A stretch of DNA of 32,442 bases from Phycisphaeraceae bacterium. Its GTDB lineage: Bacteria > Planctomycetota > Phycisphaerae > Phycisphaerales > Phycisphaeraceae. Positions 31,259 to 32,442 of the stretch are shown one piece after another (position 1 is the stretch's first letter; every line of letters starts with the position of its first letter). The stretch lies in contig JAHQVV010000189.1 in the NCBI GenBank assembly GCA_019634195.1, positions 1 to 32,442 on the forward strand. Reading direction: 5' to 3'. Position numbers and translations under genes: made by a program. The notes below the pieces were generated by a model that saw nothing but the letters and a program-made list of their open reading frames with translations, was not told the origin of the DNA and did no database searches.

Positions 31259-32442
31259 TTAATTGGCTGCAAACGTTTCAGGCCAGGGCATGATTTGATC
31301 GTGGATCGAGGACGGTCCGTCGCCCCCCTCGGCCGGGGCGACGCCGGGCGCGGGCTGGAGGCGTTCGACACCGCCGTTGCGTTTGATGATGATCTCGAAG
31401 CTTTCTTTGAAAGCCGCCCCGCCGAGGTTTTCATCGACGCCGTAGAGCATGCGGGCCCGCTCGGGGATGGACTTGGCGGGGTCGCCGCCGGCCGCGTCCA
31501 TGAGCTCGAAGATCGACAGCCAGGCCTCCCAGTACGTCGCGGGTTTTTCGTTGGTCTGGTTGTAGTACTTCACAACCTTGGCGAAGCTACTCATCGCCGC
31601 CTCGTAGTTCTCAGCCTTCTTGGTCTGCCGGAAGACGGCAAGGTGCGCACGACCGTGCCGAATCAGAATATTGAAATTGTTCGGGAACAGTTTGAGAATA
31701 TCCTCCATGATGCCCAACGCCTCTTTGCCTTGCCCGGCAAGCATGTAAGACTCGGCCAGCGGCATCAGATACGCCGACATCTTCTTCTCATCGAAGCCCT
31801 GCGTGCCGGCCCAGTTCACCAGCAGCTTGCCAAGTTTAACAGCGGCATCAGCGTAGAAACGAATATTCTTCCGCGCGTTTTCACGCTGGGTCTCGAATGC
31901 TGCCGCCTCGATCGCCCGCCGCTCGCGTTCGATCTCCGCGCGGATACGCTGCAGCACGCCGTTGACCACCGCCGCCGCCACGTCCGGAGATTGCTCCATC
32001 ATGATCCCGGCCTGCTTGGCCATCTCATTGGTGCGTTTGGCATCCAGCAGCGTCAGGATGCGCTGCTCCTGGGCCGACTGCACCAAGCCGTTGAGTATTG
32101 CAATCGCGGCCTCGGGACTCGGCTGCTCGGCGACCAGGTCCTTGTGCGGGCCCTCCGGGCTGTACTGCGTCTCAAAGCCTTTGAGCATGTCCATCGCCTT
32201 GTCGGCGTTGCCCGCGTCCGCCTCCATGCCCGCGAGCACGACCCGGCAGGCACCCAGCGCCGTCACCGCCACGAAACGCTGCGTCGGCGGGTCCGCGTTC
32301 TCCGCCTCGTCGGCCGCGTCGATCATGACCAGCTCGGCCTCCTCGACGATCATGTCACGCTTACGCGTAATATCCTCGACCAGCGCATCGTGCTGCTGCT
32401 GCCACAGCAGCTTGTTCTTATTGAATGCCTCGATCTGCTTGG
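31259..32442 (-). CDS. TPR-like helical protein, C-terminal part (5' end outside window)
   Basis: At least 394 residues, with the frame open to the window edge (32440). The visible start begins 'KQIEAFNKNKLLWQQQHDAL'. It is Ala/Glu/Lys-rich and predicted helical throughout, with repeat-like pairs of helices such as 'LMPLAESYMLAGQGKEALGI' and 'ILKLFPNNFNILIRHGRAHLAVF', the pattern of tetratricopeptide repeats. The tail is Pro/Gly-rich. TPR proteins serve as protein-binding scaffolds; with the downstream lipoprotein this may be an envelope-associated pair. Whether the missing N-terminus holds a signal peptide or other domain cannot be seen. Confidence 0.75.
   Translation of the reverse strand, partial: KQIEAFNKNKLLWQQQHDALVEDITRKRDMIVEEAELVMIDAADEAENADPPTQRFVAVTALGACRVVLAGMEADAGNADKAMDMLKGFETQYSPEGPHKDLVAEQPSPEAAIAILNGLVQSAQEQRILTLLDAKRTNEMAKQAGIMMEQSPDVAAAVVNGVLQRIRAEIERERRAIEAAAFETQRENARKNIRFYADAAVKLGKLLVNWAGTQGFDEKKMSAYLMPLAESYMLAGQGKEALGIMEDILKLFPNNFNILIRHGRAHLAVFRQTKKAENYEAAMSSFAKVVKYYNQTNEKPATYWEAWLSIFELMDAAGGDPAKSIPERARMLYGVDENLGGAAFKESFEIIIKRNGGVERLQPAPGVAPAEGGDGPSSIHDQIMPWPETFAAN

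Noticed and set aside
1-32442. CRISPR array, insertion sequence, phage or toxin-antitoxin system
   Set aside because: No regularly spaced direct repeats, transposase, integrase, phage structural gene or small paired toxin/antitoxin frames were seen on either strand.

Overview
The window looks like a high-GC chromosomal segment from a planctomycete, most likely of the Phycisphaerae type. Several planctomycete hallmarks are present: a heme-binding DUF1549/DUF1553 lipoprotein paired with a Tat-exported DUF1501 protein, a small ECF-like sigma factor translationally coupled to a FecR/LamG membrane protein, a PEP-CTERM surface protein, an '[10 protein letters not shown]' pseudopilin, and a very long SecD-SecF fusion. 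No phage, insertion sequence, CRISPR array or plasmid function is visible. The taxonomic call is inference from gene content.

Layout. 1-3100: the 3' end of cysK with its terminator, then on the minus strand a secreted protein of unknown function and a eukaryotic-type glutamine synthetase (glnII). glnII has a recognisable sigma-70 promoter and an upstream palindrome. 3175-3569: a small ORF that reads well only across a one-base frameshift. 3765-7894 (+): the DUF1549/1553 - DUF1501 pair. 7895-8409: a C-rich gap without a credible gene. 8410-12520 (-): sigma factor > FecR/LamG > PEP-CTERM > pseudopilin. 12611-12835 (-): a free-standing tRNA-Cys unit with its own promoter and terminator.

12928-19656 (-) is a carbohydrate-acid region. 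A BtpA/SgcQ-family protein and a TSUP transporter are followed by an SDR of the mannonate oxidoreductase type, uxaC, a KDG-kinase-like PfkB kinase and a LarA-family nickel hydroxyacid racemase/epimerase homologue. Together these suggest uronate catabolism (glucuronate > fructuronate > mannonate) with an unusual C2-epimerisation step on the resulting aldonate. 19862-21592 (+): an RNase Z-like metallo-hydrolase and rsmJ. 21589-27603 (-): tgt - yajC - small ORF - secDF, the classic queuosine/Sec operon order with the two Sec subunits fused. 27665-32442 (-): two tandem rhomboid proteases, an aldo/keto reductase, a small lipoprotein and the 3' part of a TPR-like protein that runs off the window.

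A recurrent theme is intergenic palindromic repeats. Six long inverted repeats from at least five sequence families fill gaps between genes. Each gap around the uronate genes (except the 8-base one) holds a different family. Two of the families share one 25-base structural template with compensatory base changes. These repeats, and the LarA homologue in the uronate cluster, are the features most worth following up.
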